7,722 bases of DNA from CAZOLI01 sp964580675 (GCA_964580675.1 CAZOLI010000086.1:1-7722); one strand, 5' to 3'. Shown: positions 1-7,504, counted from the first letter of the stretch. A program made the numbers and translations. The notes: generated from the letters alone by a model not told the origin.

Positions 1-2640
1 ACCCTGCAGTCGGCGGTGGACGGAGCCTCGGACGGGGAGACGGTGACCGTTGAGGGCAACCGGATCTTTGCCGAGAACCTCACGCTGCCGGATAACGGGG
101 ACTCGGACCTGGACGTGTTTTTGCGGGATGTTCTGGTAAAGGGAACCATTGACGGCGGGGGTTCCAGCAACAACAACAAGCTGGCCAACGTGGTGGTGAT
201 CGGCGGCAACGACATCGGGACCGGCAACGACGTGGGGGAGGTGTACAACAGCCTGGTGGTGGACGGATCGGTCACCGCGGACACGGTCAAAAACAGCGTG
301 ACCGTGGACACCGACGGGTCCGGAGGTCACTCGATCGCAAGCGACACGGCCAACAACGAGACGAATCTGCCGGACGGGGGCGGAAGCCTGGCCGGGTACT
401 GGAAACTGGACGAAGGATCCGGATCCACGACGGCCGATTCCTCGACCAACAGCAACACGGGGGATTTGATCAACATGAGTTCCGGGGACTGGACAACCAC
501 CACCGCCCCGACCAGTTTCTCTAATCCTTATTGTCTGGATTTTGACCGCGCCGATTCTGATCACGTGGAGATCACCGGCCACGTGACCGAGAGCAACGTG
601 GTGACGGTGGCGGCGTGGGTTAAAATTCCGAACGAAGACACAAACGAGTTCGAGCTGTTTTCCATCGGGGATTACATCGGCGTACGAGTGGAAGACGGGG
701 ACGGGACGGCGAGAGCGTTTTACTACCCGGGCAGTACGCCCTTCAACGGCCTCGACTCCAACGTGTCTGTGGACGACAATAGCTGGCACCACGTCGCGTA
801 CGTGATGGACAACGACCACGACACACAGAAGATTTACGTGGACGGTTCCCTGGCCAATTCGGCTTCTTACACGGAGGACGTGGGATTTAACGGGGACCTG
901 GGGGCAAACACCTACATCGGCAAGCACGGGAACGGGGGCGGACGACACCTGGAGGGACACGTGGACGATGTACGGGTGTACAACCGGGCGCTGAGTGCAA
1001 ACGAGATCGATCTGCTGTACAACGGGAAGGATCTGTACCGGTACCTGGTGGACGTGCGCGACAACGACTTTCACATTAACGTGGAAGGGTGGAAGTCCCG
1101 GGCCGATCACCTGCTGGTGGACGAGGGGGCGGACCCGTCGGCGGGGTTCTCGGCGGACTTTGACACCAACAGCCGGGGCATCGACGGGGACAACGCCGAC
1201 GCCGACGACGATTTGACGACGGGCGCCGAATGGGACATCGGGCCGGATGAATACAGTCCTTACACAAAGGCCAAGACCCAGTTGCAGCATCCCCGTGGTG
1301 GAACCACCTGGACCTGGGCCGGACCTTTGGTGAAAAATGGAAGGGGCCCAGCTCAGTGTGTGTACGTGCCCTACAGCACCGGGAGCAGTCCCGCGACCGG
1401 ACATTTGAAGGTTTATTCGGTGGACGTGGATGGGGATTTTGGTGGGGTTATGGGCCACCTGGACGGGGGAGCGGATGCAAACGAGACGATCAACCGATTT
1501 GTTCGCGTGTACGTGGAGCGTCGCTGGTTCTCCAGCTGGAGCGACCCGGGATATCGCGTGTTTGCGGTGGTGGATACCAATGAGGACGGGGACGGGGACA
1601 AACTGTACGGGATGCGCCATGTGGACACCACCGCCGACGGGACCCGCAACTTGGACACGCTCAGGCAGGATCCGGACTGGGGCGGGACGAAAAAGTTTGC
1701 AAGCGACGGGGCCGGGTCCTTTCGGAGTCTGTCCAACGTAAACGCCCGGCGTGTATCGATGACCCTGAACGGCAAATACATTTACGTGGTGGACGGGGAC
1801 AACGCCGGGAACAACGGGGCCATCTACCGGCGAAAGGCCGTGGACGGGACGGATCCGGACGGGGACCCGACCGACGGGGGAAACCGGAACGCCGACCACG
1901 ACTGGGATGATCGGTTCTACCATCTACCTCAATCCTGGCAGGGGTTCGTTCTCGTGGGAATAAGGGGGCAGCAGAAACAGGTCCGGCGGCTCTCGGCGGA
2001 CCTCTCCAGCATTGCGGACATGGCATCCCTTGGGACCGGGACCACCCGGCTCAACGAACGGTTGAACTTCAGCAACCTCAACGCCGGACGAATGGTGTAC
2101 GGCGCCCCCGACGATCATCGGATTTACAAGATTCAGTCGGATCAATTCGGAAACTCGGTGGGATGGGGCGGAGACAACCGGTCCTTTGATGTGGGAACAA
2201 GCACCCGTCACGCGCCGTCGATTTTTCCCGGGATGGACTTTATCTGGGGGGTAGGCAAGGATCGTGTGTACAAGGTGGCCCGGTCGGACGGAAGCAGTCC
2301 GGGAGACTGGGGCGGGGACTGGCCGATGGATTTTTCGGGCAGGACCCTGGTCACGACGTATTCGTACTGGCCGTTTAAGGACCTGATGTACGTGGCCACC
2401 CAGTCCGGATCGGCGTATTTCCTCAATGCCGTGCTGGGTGATGATGCCAGCGGGGACACCGCCTCCAGCACGGGCGAGGCGGATGGAACCGTCGTCACCG
2501 GCTGGCCCTACCGGATGCCGGGGAAGAAGATCCTCGGCATGAAGATGGCCTGGGATGGAGATTGGAACATTCACGTGTTTTTCCTGTACCGGAAAAAAAA
2601 CACCGGCAACTACGGGTTCCTCGCGTTTCCGCTTCCGTAA
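1..2640 (+). CDS. Large secreted-type beta-helix/LamG/propeller-like protein, 3' part (5'-truncated by window)
   Basis: The frame is open from base 1 to a TAA at 2638-2640, so the gene starts upstream; the GTG at 16 is internal and I do not take it as a start. Counting residues from base 1 (879 visible), residues 1-128 are Gly/Asp/Asn/Val-rich, as in parallel beta-helix coils. Residues about 130-342 form a LamG/concanavalin A-like domain (Laminin_G_3 type): it opens AGYWKLDEGSG, has SWHHVAYV and KIYVDGSLA in the middle and ends DDVRVYNRALSANEI. A tail then ends in WDIGPDEY (411-418), the usual closing motif of extracellular beta-helix proteins. The remaining 460 residues carry Asp-rich, possibly calcium-binding stretches (DVDGD, DTNEDGDGD) and repeated GWGG/DWGG plus RIYKI/RVYKV/LMYVAT strands resembling PQQ-like propeller blades. 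LamG domains usually bind carbohydrate or protein ligands outside the cell. The substrate is unknown, no catalytic motif is recognisable, and any signal peptide lies outside the window. The gene is certain; the exact fold of the C-terminal part is inference. Confidence 0.9.
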   Translation, partial: TLQSAVDGASDGETVTVEGNRIFAENLTLPDNGDSDLDVFLRDVLVKGTIDGGGSSNNNKLANVVVIGGNDIGTGNDVGEVYNSLVVDGSVTADTVKNSVTVDTDGSGGHSIASDTANNETNLPDGGGSLAGYWKLDEGSGSTTADSSTNSNTGDLINMSSGDWTTTTAPTSFSNPYCLDFDRADSDHVEITGHVTESNVVTVAAWVKIPNEDTNEFELFSIGDYIGVRVEDGDGTARAFYYPGSTPFNGLDSNVSVDDNSWHHVAYVMDNDHDTQKIYVDGSLANSASYTEDVGFNGDLGANTYIGKHGNGGGRHLEGHVDDVRVYNRALSANEIDLLYNGKDLYRYLVDVRDNDFHINVEGWKSRADHLLVDEGADPSAGFSADFDTNSRGIDGDNADADDDLTTGAEWDIGPDEYSPYTKAKTQLQHPRGGTTWTWAGPLVKNGRGPAQCVYVPYSTGSSPATGHLKVYSVDVDGDFGGVMGHLDGGADANETINRFVRVYVERRWFSSWSDPGYRVFAVVDTNEDGDGDKLYGMRHVDTTADGTRNLDTLRQDPDWGGTKKFASDGAGSFRSLSNVNARRVSMTLNGKYIYVVDGDNAGNNGAIYRRKAVDGTDPDGDPTDGGNRNADHDWDDRFYHLPQSWQGFVLVGIRGQQKQVRRLSADLSSIADMASLGTGTTRLNERLNFSNLNAGRMVYGAPDDHRIYKIQSDQFGNSVGWGGDNRSFDVGTSTRHAPSIFPGMDFIWGVGKDRVYKVARSDGSSPGDWGGDWPMDFSGRTLVTTYSYWPFKDLMYVATQSGSAYFLNAVLGDDASGDTASSTGEADGTVVTGWPYRMPGKKILGMKMAWDGDWNIHVFFLYRKKNTGNYGFLAFPLP

Positions 2641-3239
2641 CCCCGGACCGTGGACGTTCGTGTTATCAGTGCCACAAACAGGGATCTGTCGAAGGTCGTC
2701 GAACGCGGGGATTTTCGGGAGAATCTCTATTACCGTCTCCGTGACGTCACCATTTCCCTTCCTCCTCTACGTGAACGAAAGGAGACATTCCGGACCTCGT
2801 TGACCATTTCCTCGAGGAATACGCAAAGGAAAAAACAACCGCAAGAAGAAGTTAAGCGTTGAAGTACTTCGGTATCTCATGCAGAAAAATTGGCCGGGCA
2901 ATGTGCGTCAGCTCCGGAGTACCATTCGCCAGGTGGCTGCCTTTGGCGCCGGCCGTGACGAGATCACCATGAGTGATCTCCAGGAGTTAACCGAAATTTA
3001 ACCCCCCCGAAGACGGACAGCGAGAGTTTCTTTCGGAGGATCGGTCCTGGAAAGACTTATCGGAAGAGGAAAAGCAAAAGATCATACGCAATGCCCTGGA
3101 GGAGGCGGACGGAAACAAAGCGCCGGCGGCGGAGTGGATCGGGATCTCGAGGGTTACGGTGTATCGCCATCTTGATGAAGTGCCAGCGGGAGAAACCCGG
3201 AACCTCAAATCTCTGGTCTCGAACCACCGGGGGAAATGA
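2641..3239 (+). pseudogene. Remnant of a sigma-54-dependent (NtrC-type) transcription activator, 5'-deleted and frameshifted
   Basis: Joined across three frames, the translation gives the C-terminal half of an NtrC-family activator. Bases 2641-2784 encode VDVRVISATNRDL (sensor I region), then RGDFRENLYYRL (arginine-finger region) and LPPLRERKE. After a shift near 2785 comes DIPDLVDHFLEEYAKE. After another within the AGAAGAAG run at 2842-2851 comes KLSVEVLRYL and WPGNVRQL (sensor II). After a third near 2996-3008, by a T3A2C7 stretch, comes a Fis-type helix-turn-helix (ALEEADGNKAPAAEWIGISRVTVYRHL) ending at TGA 3237-3239. The receiver or sensor domain, Walker A and B and the GAFTGA loop are all missing. 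An intact protein would use ATP to remodel RNA polymerase-sigma-54 at -24/-12 promoters; this one cannot. It begins right after the stop codon of the upstream giant gene, in the same frame, which points to a rearrangement breakpoint. Sequencing error could explain one shift but not the missing 5' half. Confidence 0.88.
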
Positions 3240-3702
3240 GTTCCGGAGGCAATTTCCGGAGCAGGAAGGGCACCGCTTCAATCCTTCCGGGACGAAACAG
3301 GAACACAAACCGTGCGCGTTCGTTGAATGAATCTCACTTTCATTATTGGGGTGCAGAGGCCGGCAACGGAACAACATCGGAACCTTACTGAAACAAACGT
3401 GCCGGCCCTGTGGCATTTGTGGAATCACGACCTGTACATCAACAACATCCTTCTTCTTAATACGGGGTTGTTCCTCGACCTCATTCTCTGAAATGCATGC
3501 AATTCAGGCATGTTGAGGTGGGAAAACCAGTTTTCATTGTGACGCTAAAATGGAGGCTGGAATGTTCCCGCCGGGGTGGATGAGAGGGGAGTGACGCCGG
3601 GGGGGGGACAGCAACCGGAAGTGAACGAACGCTCTCGATGGCATTGCATGAATCAGTACATGCGATGAATTCCGGTTAAGGACCTCATTGCCCCTCGATG
3701 AT
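3240..3702. other. Intergenic stretch without a convincing gene
   Basis: This 463-base gap separates the regulator remnant (+) from the end of hpnE (-). The short open frames here and at its edges show no recognisable protein family, and one merely overlaps hpnE out of frame. What can be seen: an 8-bp inverted repeat (3358-3365 with 3400-3407), a closely spaced direct repeat of TTCCGGAG (3241-3248 and 3254-3261), a run of nine G at 3599-3607, and a weak GCATG/CATGC hairpin just past the hpnE stop. None has the stem plus T-run of a clear terminator for hpnE on the minus strand. Some of this stretch may be decayed sequence like the adjoining pseudogene. Confidence 0.6.
3358..3407. repeat. 8-bp inverted repeat (GGCCGGCA / TGCCGGCC)
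   Basis: GGCCGGCA at 3358-3365 pairs perfectly with TGCCGGCC at 3400-3407, leaving a 34-base loop. The arms are very GC-rich. There is no T-run on either side, so it does not look like a simple intrinsic terminator. It could be a protein-binding or transcript-folding site, or it could be chance. Confidence 0.35.
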
Positions 3703-5055
3703 TCATAGAAAACAATCGACCTGTTCGGCGGCCTGTTCCCCGCTCCGAACAGCACTTTCCATCGTGCTCGGCCAGCCGGTATCGGTCCAGGCGCCGGCCA
3801 GAAATAGTCCGTCAATTTGCGTCTCCGGCCCCGGTCTGTGAGCATTTAGCCCGGGTTCCGGAACGAAGGTGGCGTGCGGCTCGCGCGTGATGCGAATGTG
3901 TTCCACCATCTGCCCCGAAAGGGGGGAGACGTATTGTTCGAGTTCCTTTACCACCACCTCCTTCAATGAATCGTTGTCCTTTTCCATCCAGTCTCCGGCG
4001 GCGGATCGGACGATGCTCAGGTGCTGAGGAATTTTTTGTTCCCGCTCTTCCAGAACCGTCCGGTTGAATACCCAGTCGGCCTCCGCGTCCAGGAGGGCCG
4101 AAAACGGCTCTTCAAGGACGGTTTCGGAGACCCAGACGTTTGCGCAGACAATGGGAGCGGTCCGGAACTGTTCAAGGTCCTTCCGGAGGGGGCCTAATTG
4201 GTTCATTTCGGCGATAATTGATCGAAGGGGATCGGGCGGAACGGCCATCACGGCCGAGGCTCCGTTGAGAACGTCGTTTTCCGACGTCACAACGCCCCGG
4301 AAGGTCCCGTTTTTCACCCGAATACTTTCCACGGAGGTTCGAAGGTGTATTTGTCCGTTTCGGGATTCAATTTCCTCCACGAGGGGATCGATGTAAAACG
4401 GCGTCTGGCCGCGGTCCGCGGCGCCGATCCGACCGGCGCCGGCTTCCGAAAACAACCCTTCCTGAAACACGTGTATCCCGGCGCCGGCCGATACCTCCCG
4501 GGCGGGGGCGTTCAGGGTCGACCGGAGAAATAGGTTCCAGAACTGGTTGATGGACGTATCGGAATTTTGCTGATCCTTCAGCCACCTCCGCATCGTTTGG
4601 TCGTCCAGGTTCTGACGATCAGCCTTCGTCATCTGCATGAGGGTACGGCCCGTTGTCATGATTCGAAACCGGTCCATGAGAGAAAGGAATTTGGCTCCGG
4701 TCACAAGGGGCAGCAAACTGGCCGGAAACGGCAGAAGATTGCTTTCGGCCAGGTCATGGATGGTGCCATCGTTGCTCCGGAGACGAATTCGGAGACGGTC
4801 CTGGAGGTGATCTTCCGCGGGAATACCCGCGTCCGACAGCAGTTGAAGCAGTCGTTCGCAACAACCGAGGAACACGTGCTGTCCGTTGTCCACCGGATCG
4901 CCCGTAACGTCGTCCCGGTAGCTGTAGACCCGGCCACCGGCGTGCGGCCGTTCCTCAAGCAGCAACACGCGGTATCCCATTTTTGAGAGTTTGTAGGCCG
5001 CGGTCAGTCCGGCGAGACCGGCCCCGACAATCAGTACATCCCTCGAACTACTCAT
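3703..5055 (-). CDS. hpnE: Hydroxysqualene dehydroxylase (squalene-associated FAD-dependent desaturase) HpnE
   Basis: This predicted 450-residue flavoprotein of the amine oxidase/phytoene desaturase superfamily is close to the usual family length. The N-terminus has the FAD-binding dinucleotide motif VGAGLAGL (GxGxxG at residues 11-16), with an acidic residue ending the second strand (LLLEE, 31-35) and then GGRV. DNGQHVFLGC at 56-65 is characteristic of HpnE. The C-terminal FAD-contact segment AGAWTDTGWPSTMESAVRSG (about 420-439) is the classic family ending. In the known HpnCDE route, HpnE reduces hydroxysqualene to squalene, the precursor of hopanoids and some other triterpenoids. I chose ATG at 5055 because the conserved fold begins a few residues later and it sits 8 bases after the hpnD stop. 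An upstream in-frame ATG at 5112 would overlap hpnD and add a non-conserved 19-residue extension. No strong Shine-Dalgarno is seen, so coupling to hpnD translation is likely. CrtI-type carotenoid desaturase is less likely given the motifs. Confidence 0.92.
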   Translation of the reverse strand: MSSSRDVLIVGAGLAGLTAAYKLSKMGYRVLLLEERPHAGGRVYSYRDDVTGDPVDNGQHVFLGCCERLLQLLSDAGIPAEDHLQDRLRIRLRSNDGTIHDLAESNLLPFPASLLPLVTGAKFLSLMDRFRIMTTGRTLMQMTKADRQNLDDQTMRRWLKDQQNSDTSINQFWNLFLRSTLNAPAREVSAGAGIHVFQEGLFSEAGAGRIGAADRGQTPFYIDPLVEEIESRNGQIHLRTSVESIRVKNGTFRGVVTSENDVLNGASAVMAVPPDPLRSIIAEMNQLGPLRKDLEQFRTAPIVCANVWVSETVLEEPFSALLDAEADWVFNRTVLEEREQKIPQHLSIVRSAAGDWMEKDNDSLKEVVVKELEQYVSPLSGQMVEHIRITREPHATFVPEPGLNAHRPGPETQIDGLFLAGAWTDTGWPSTMESAVRSGEQAAEQVDCFL

Positions 5056-5063
5056 GTCGGTTC

Positions 5064-5939
5064 TCACACGGCGGACGGATGAAAGAAAAGCGAGGAAAAA
5101 AGCACCCAGCATTTCTCAAGCGTGTTCAGCTGCACCGGCTGGTCCAGAACACGATAATTTCGTTTTTCAATTTTTCGGAGAATTGTCCGGTACAGGTTCA
5201 TAAGTATCAGGGGACAGGTTCGACTCGACGGAACCAGAAGAGGAAACAATTTTTGGGCCCGCCGGAAATATTGTCTTGCTCTATCGCCAACCCGCCGCGC
5301 GACGTTTTTTAGTGGTTCAGGTGTTGGATCCTCCGGCTGTAGCTGGTCCGGCTGAACCCCCTCCCGGTTCATTTCGTCCCTGGGGAGGTAGATCCGGTTT
5401 CTGTTTAGATCCTTTCGAACGTCGCGAAGAATGTTTGTGAGCTGCATGGCGTATCCGAGAGAGGTTGCGTGGGTTCGTGCCTCATCGTCCCGGTAACCGA
5501 AAATTTCCAGAACAATCAATCCCGGGACCGACGCCACGTGATAGCAGTACTGCAGGAGATCCCGGAAGGAGTTGTACCGGGTACGATAAAGATCCATACG
5601 GACGCCTTTCAGGAGCCGGAAGAAGTACGACCAGGGAATACGAAAGGTGGATACAGTGTGCTGTACGGCGATGAGTACAGGATCATCGGTCGTTGTCGAC
5701 CGGGCGGACGCCAGCCGTTCTTTTTCCCGGACCAGCAACGTTCGTTTTTCGTCCGGCGGCTTCTCGCTGTCCGCAATGTCGTCCCAGCGCCTGCTCAACG
5801 CGTAAACGGCCTCAATTGATCGGCGTCGGAATATCGGAAGGGACACGAATCCGAAGTAAAAATTTCGGGCCTCGCGCCTGGTAATTTGCCGGCAATGCCG
5901 GTACGCATCCTCTATTGTGGCCGTTGAATATCGAATCAT
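5064..5939 (-). CDS. hpnD: Squalene/phytoene synthase family protein, probably presqualene diphosphate synthase HpnD
   Basis: A predicted 291-residue trans-isoprenyl diphosphate synthase of the squalene/phytoene synthase family. It has NFYFGFVSLP followed by the first Asp-rich motif DDIAD (residues 53-57), and the second Asp-rich motif in QLTNILRDVRKDLNRNRIYLP (DVRKD, 173-177). These bind Mg2+ and the diphosphates of two farnesyl diphosphates. The C-terminal LYRTILRKIEKRNYRVLDQPVQL resembles HpnD more than HpnC. HpnD makes presqualene diphosphate, HpnC converts it to hydroxysqualene, and HpnE, encoded immediately downstream, finishes to squalene. No hpnC is in the window. The frame stays open upstream to 6224, but that part overlaps the divergent gene and shows no family similarity, so I take the only nearby ATG (5939), just before the conserved region. 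It lacks a Shine-Dalgarno; an AAGGA lies too far upstream (about 24 bases). A CrtB-type phytoene synthase is the main alternative, made less likely by the hpnE neighbour. Confidence 0.88.
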   Translation of the reverse strand: MIRYSTATIEDAYRHCRQITRREARNFYFGFVSLPIFRRRSIEAVYALSRRWDDIADSEKPPDEKRTLLVREKERLASARSTTTDDPVLIAVQHTVSTFRIPWSYFFRLLKGVRMDLYRTRYNSFRDLLQYCYHVASVPGLIVLEIFGYRDDEARTHATSLGYAMQLTNILRDVRKDLNRNRIYLPRDEMNREGVQPDQLQPEDPTPEPLKNVARRVGDRARQYFRRAQKLFPLLVPSSRTCPLILMNLYRTILRKIEKRNYRVLDQPVQLNTLEKCWVLFSSLFFHPSAV

Positions 5940-6019
5940 GAAGAAGGGAATGTTGTTAACCAATCCTTGAGACTTCGAAGGTGCATTTATTATTGCGTTT
6001 CTGATCCTGTATTTCGAGA

Positions 6020-6048
6020 TTGAGAAAACTGAAGGGGTATAGTAAGAT
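6020..6048 (+). promoter_or_regulatory. Candidate sigma-70-type promoter for the kinase-like gene
   Basis: TTGAGA at 6020-6025 (5 of 6 to the TTGACA consensus) and TAAGAT at 6043-6048 (4 of 6 to TATAAT) are separated by exactly 17 bases. Transcription would start near 6055 and give a leader of roughly 45-50 bases. This is a consensus match only. An overlapping TATAGT (6038-6043) would have too short a spacer. Confidence 0.4.
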
Positions 6049-6088
6049 AGAAATGTCCGGATGAGGTTCAACAGGGAAATGATCTTTC

Positions 6089-6094
6089 GGGGGA
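6089..6094 (+). promoter_or_regulatory. Ribosome binding site deciding a TTG start
   Basis: GGGGGA at 6089-6094 lies 7 bases before TTG 6102-6104. The frame is closed by a TAG at 6048-6050 and offers no ATG or GTG between that stop and 6102, while a nearby ATG (6079) is in another frame. The TTG is therefore the best start for the kinase-like gene. Confidence 0.55.
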
Positions 6095-6101
6095 CAGAAC
6101 G

Positions 6102-7295
6102 TTGCGCACCACGGATCAAAAACTCATACGCAAACTTCTGAAAAGCGACCGGGTGGAACCGGATCAGGTGGAGGAACTGATCCGGGAGCAGGAACGGCTC
6201 GAGGAGGAGGCCGGGGAAGCTCAATCACTTGCCACTCTTGTGGTTCGTTTTGGCATTCTGACGACGGAAGAAGCCCGGGAACTTCTGGAAGAGGTCGAGG
6301 AGGAGGAAGAAGGGGAAAAGGGACCGGGAGCGGATTCGGACGATCAGAAGGAGGGACATGGAGAAGACGATGGCTCAACGGGCGAGCGTCCGGAGCCCAT
6401 TCCGGGATTTTATACCGAACGTTTGCTTTCCAAAACCGGCACGGGGGCTGTTTATCAGGTTCAGAACCAACAAAACAACCGGTATTTGCTTCGTGTGCTG
6501 TTTCCGGATAAGACCGATCACCCGGAGACGGAGAACCGTTTCATCGAGGAGGGAGAATTACTGTCAGACCTGGACCACGCAAATATCCTTGATTGTCTGG
6601 ATACCGGGAAGCGGGGTCGGTTTCTGTATCATCTCCTCGAACACCGTCCCGGCAGCAACCTGGAGGAGGTACTTGACAATGGGACCGTTGTTCCGGAGGA
6701 AACGGCGTTTGATCTGGTGTATCAGCTCACACAGGCTCTTACGTACCTGGAGGATCAGCGCATTACACACCGTGATGTTCGACCGGGACAGATCTGGATT
6801 ACAAAGAACGGCTTTGCCAAACTACGAGATCTCGGCATGATCGAGCGGACCGCAACAGATCAGTACCGGGAGGACAAATTTGGTCGACACCGGGGAGATA
6901 TCTTTTCCCTCGGTCTGACGTTTTACGAGATGGTGACCGGGGCTCTTCCCTACGATGACGTTGAACACCGAAAGGAGATTACGGACGAGCCGGGCCGGGA
7001 AGCCGTGTCACCAAGTTCCCGGAACGGGCGTCTTTCCGTGGAGACCGAGGCCATTATATCGAAGATGCTCTCGACCCGTCGAGGGGTCCGCTACGCAAAG
7101 CCCCGGGAACTGCTTCGGGATCTCGAAAGGGTGCGCTGGGAAAAGGAACCGCACGCGCTGGAGGACCTGGGGGAGACACTGAGGTGTGAACTCTGTGAAA
7201 CGGAAAACGTCATAACCCGGACCGTCTGCGAGACGTGCGGGGAACCTCTTGAGGCACCGGGAAGCGAGGATTTTGAGCTCGAAGCTCTGGAATAA
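6102..7295 (+). CDS. Serine/threonine protein kinase-like protein (possible pseudokinase) with C-terminal zinc ribbon
   Basis: This 397-residue protein has three parts. Residues 1-98 are Glu-rich, with two helical blocks (about 8-36 and 43-70) and a very acidic linker. Residues about 101-345 form a Hanks-type kinase fold: glycine loop LLSKTGTGAVY (109-118), alpha-C RFIEEGELLSDLDHANI with E150, HRD loop THRDVRPGQ (D225), DLG in place of DFG (D243), and alpha-F GDIFSLGLTFYEM (D266). Residues 362-379 hold CxxC-x10-CxxC, a zinc ribbon. Several catalytic positions deviate: the VAIK lysine appears to be Arg131 (YLLRVL), the HRDxKPxxN lysine is Arg227, its asparagine is Gln230, and the activation segment is short with no APE motif. 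The HRD and DLG aspartates remain, so weak activity cannot be excluded, but a pseudokinase or scaffold role is plausible. No membrane segment is visible, so it is probably cytoplasmic. The TTG start has a good ribosome binding site. The gene is divergent from hpnDE with no evident functional link. Confidence 0.85.
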   Translation: MRTTDQKLIRKLLKSDRVEPDQVEELIREQERLEEEAGEAQSLATLVVRFGILTTEEARELLEEVEEEEEGEKGPGADSDDQKEGHGEDDGSTGERPEPIPGFYTERLLSKTGTGAVYQVQNQQNNRYLLRVLFPDKTDHPETENRFIEEGELLSDLDHANILDCLDTGKRGRFLYHLLEHRPGSNLEEVLDNGTVVPEETAFDLVYQLTQALTYLEDQRITHRDVRPGQIWITKNGFAKLRDLGMIERTATDQYREDKFGRHRGDIFSLGLTFYEMVTGALPYDDVEHRKEITDEPGREAVSPSSRNGRLSVETEAIISKMLSTRRGVRYAKPRELLRDLERVRWEKEPHALEDLGETLRCELCETENVITRTVCETCGEPLEAPGSEDFELEALE

Positions 7296-7467
7296 ATCAC
7301 ACCACCAGTACTCCCCTTTGCCCAGAAGTTATTCACGGATATATCAGCACCCCATCGATACCAAAAGGATACTCCACGTCGCTATTGCTCGTTACGTACC
7401 CAACTACCAACTTCCCTGGAAACGTTGTTTACAGATACGTTCGTAGTGGCTCAGTGTCAAAAAAATT
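7296..7467. other. Non-coding stretch between the kinase-like gene and the repeats
   Basis: These 172 bases contain no supported gene and no terminator for the kinase-like gene. Bases 7411-7440 resemble the spacer before repeat copy 2: CTTCCCTGG is shared (7411-7419 and 7611-7619), followed by similar TTTACAGATACG and TTCACAGACAACG. This may be a decayed trace of an earlier repeat unit. Confidence 0.4.
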
Positions 7468-7504
7468 ACGTGTACTCCGGACGGCGTTGCCGTCCTGCGT
7501 ACAC
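7459..7504 (-). terminator. Candidate minus-strand intrinsic terminator formed by hairpin A of repeat copy 1
   Basis: Read on the minus strand, the strong hairpin at 7470-7504 (outer GTGTAC/GTACAC, inner 7-bp GC-rich stem, 3-base loop) is followed by GTAA and then seven T (complement of A7 at 7459-7465). This could stop transcripts coming leftward from beyond the window. Copy 2 lacks the T-run, so termination is not a shared property of the repeat. Confidence 0.35.

Larger units (their letters stand above)
5940..6101. promoter_or_regulatory. Divergent intergenic region between hpnD (-) and the kinase-like gene (+)
   Basis: These 162 bases lie between the two start codons and are more AT-rich than the flanking genes, so both divergent transcripts should start here. 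The plus-strand promoter candidate is listed separately. For hpnD, the minus strand has an AT-rich block (AATAATAAAT, complement of about 5986-5995) that could be a -10 element, but no good -35 stands in front of it. No clear operator or riboswitch is visible. Confidence 0.55.

Noticed and set aside
1076..1267. Open frames opposite or out of frame with the giant gene (also 1413-1781, 1661-2026 and 1924-2574 on the minus strand)
   Set aside because: They are Arg/Pro-rich by-products of a GC-rich coding region, overlap a well-supported protein, and show no domain or ribosome binding site.
3091..3330. Arg-rich 79-residue open frame after the activator remnant
   Set aside because: It overlaps the helix-turn-helix coding frame of the remnant out of frame and resembles no protein family.
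3635..3702. Terminator for hpnE
   Set aside because: Only a 5-bp GCATG/CATGC stem is present, without a T-run on the minus strand.
5940..6224. N-terminal extension of hpnD up to an ATG at 6224
   Set aside because: It would overlap the start of the divergent kinase-like gene, and its sequence has no family similarity; the conserved synthase begins just after ATG 5939.
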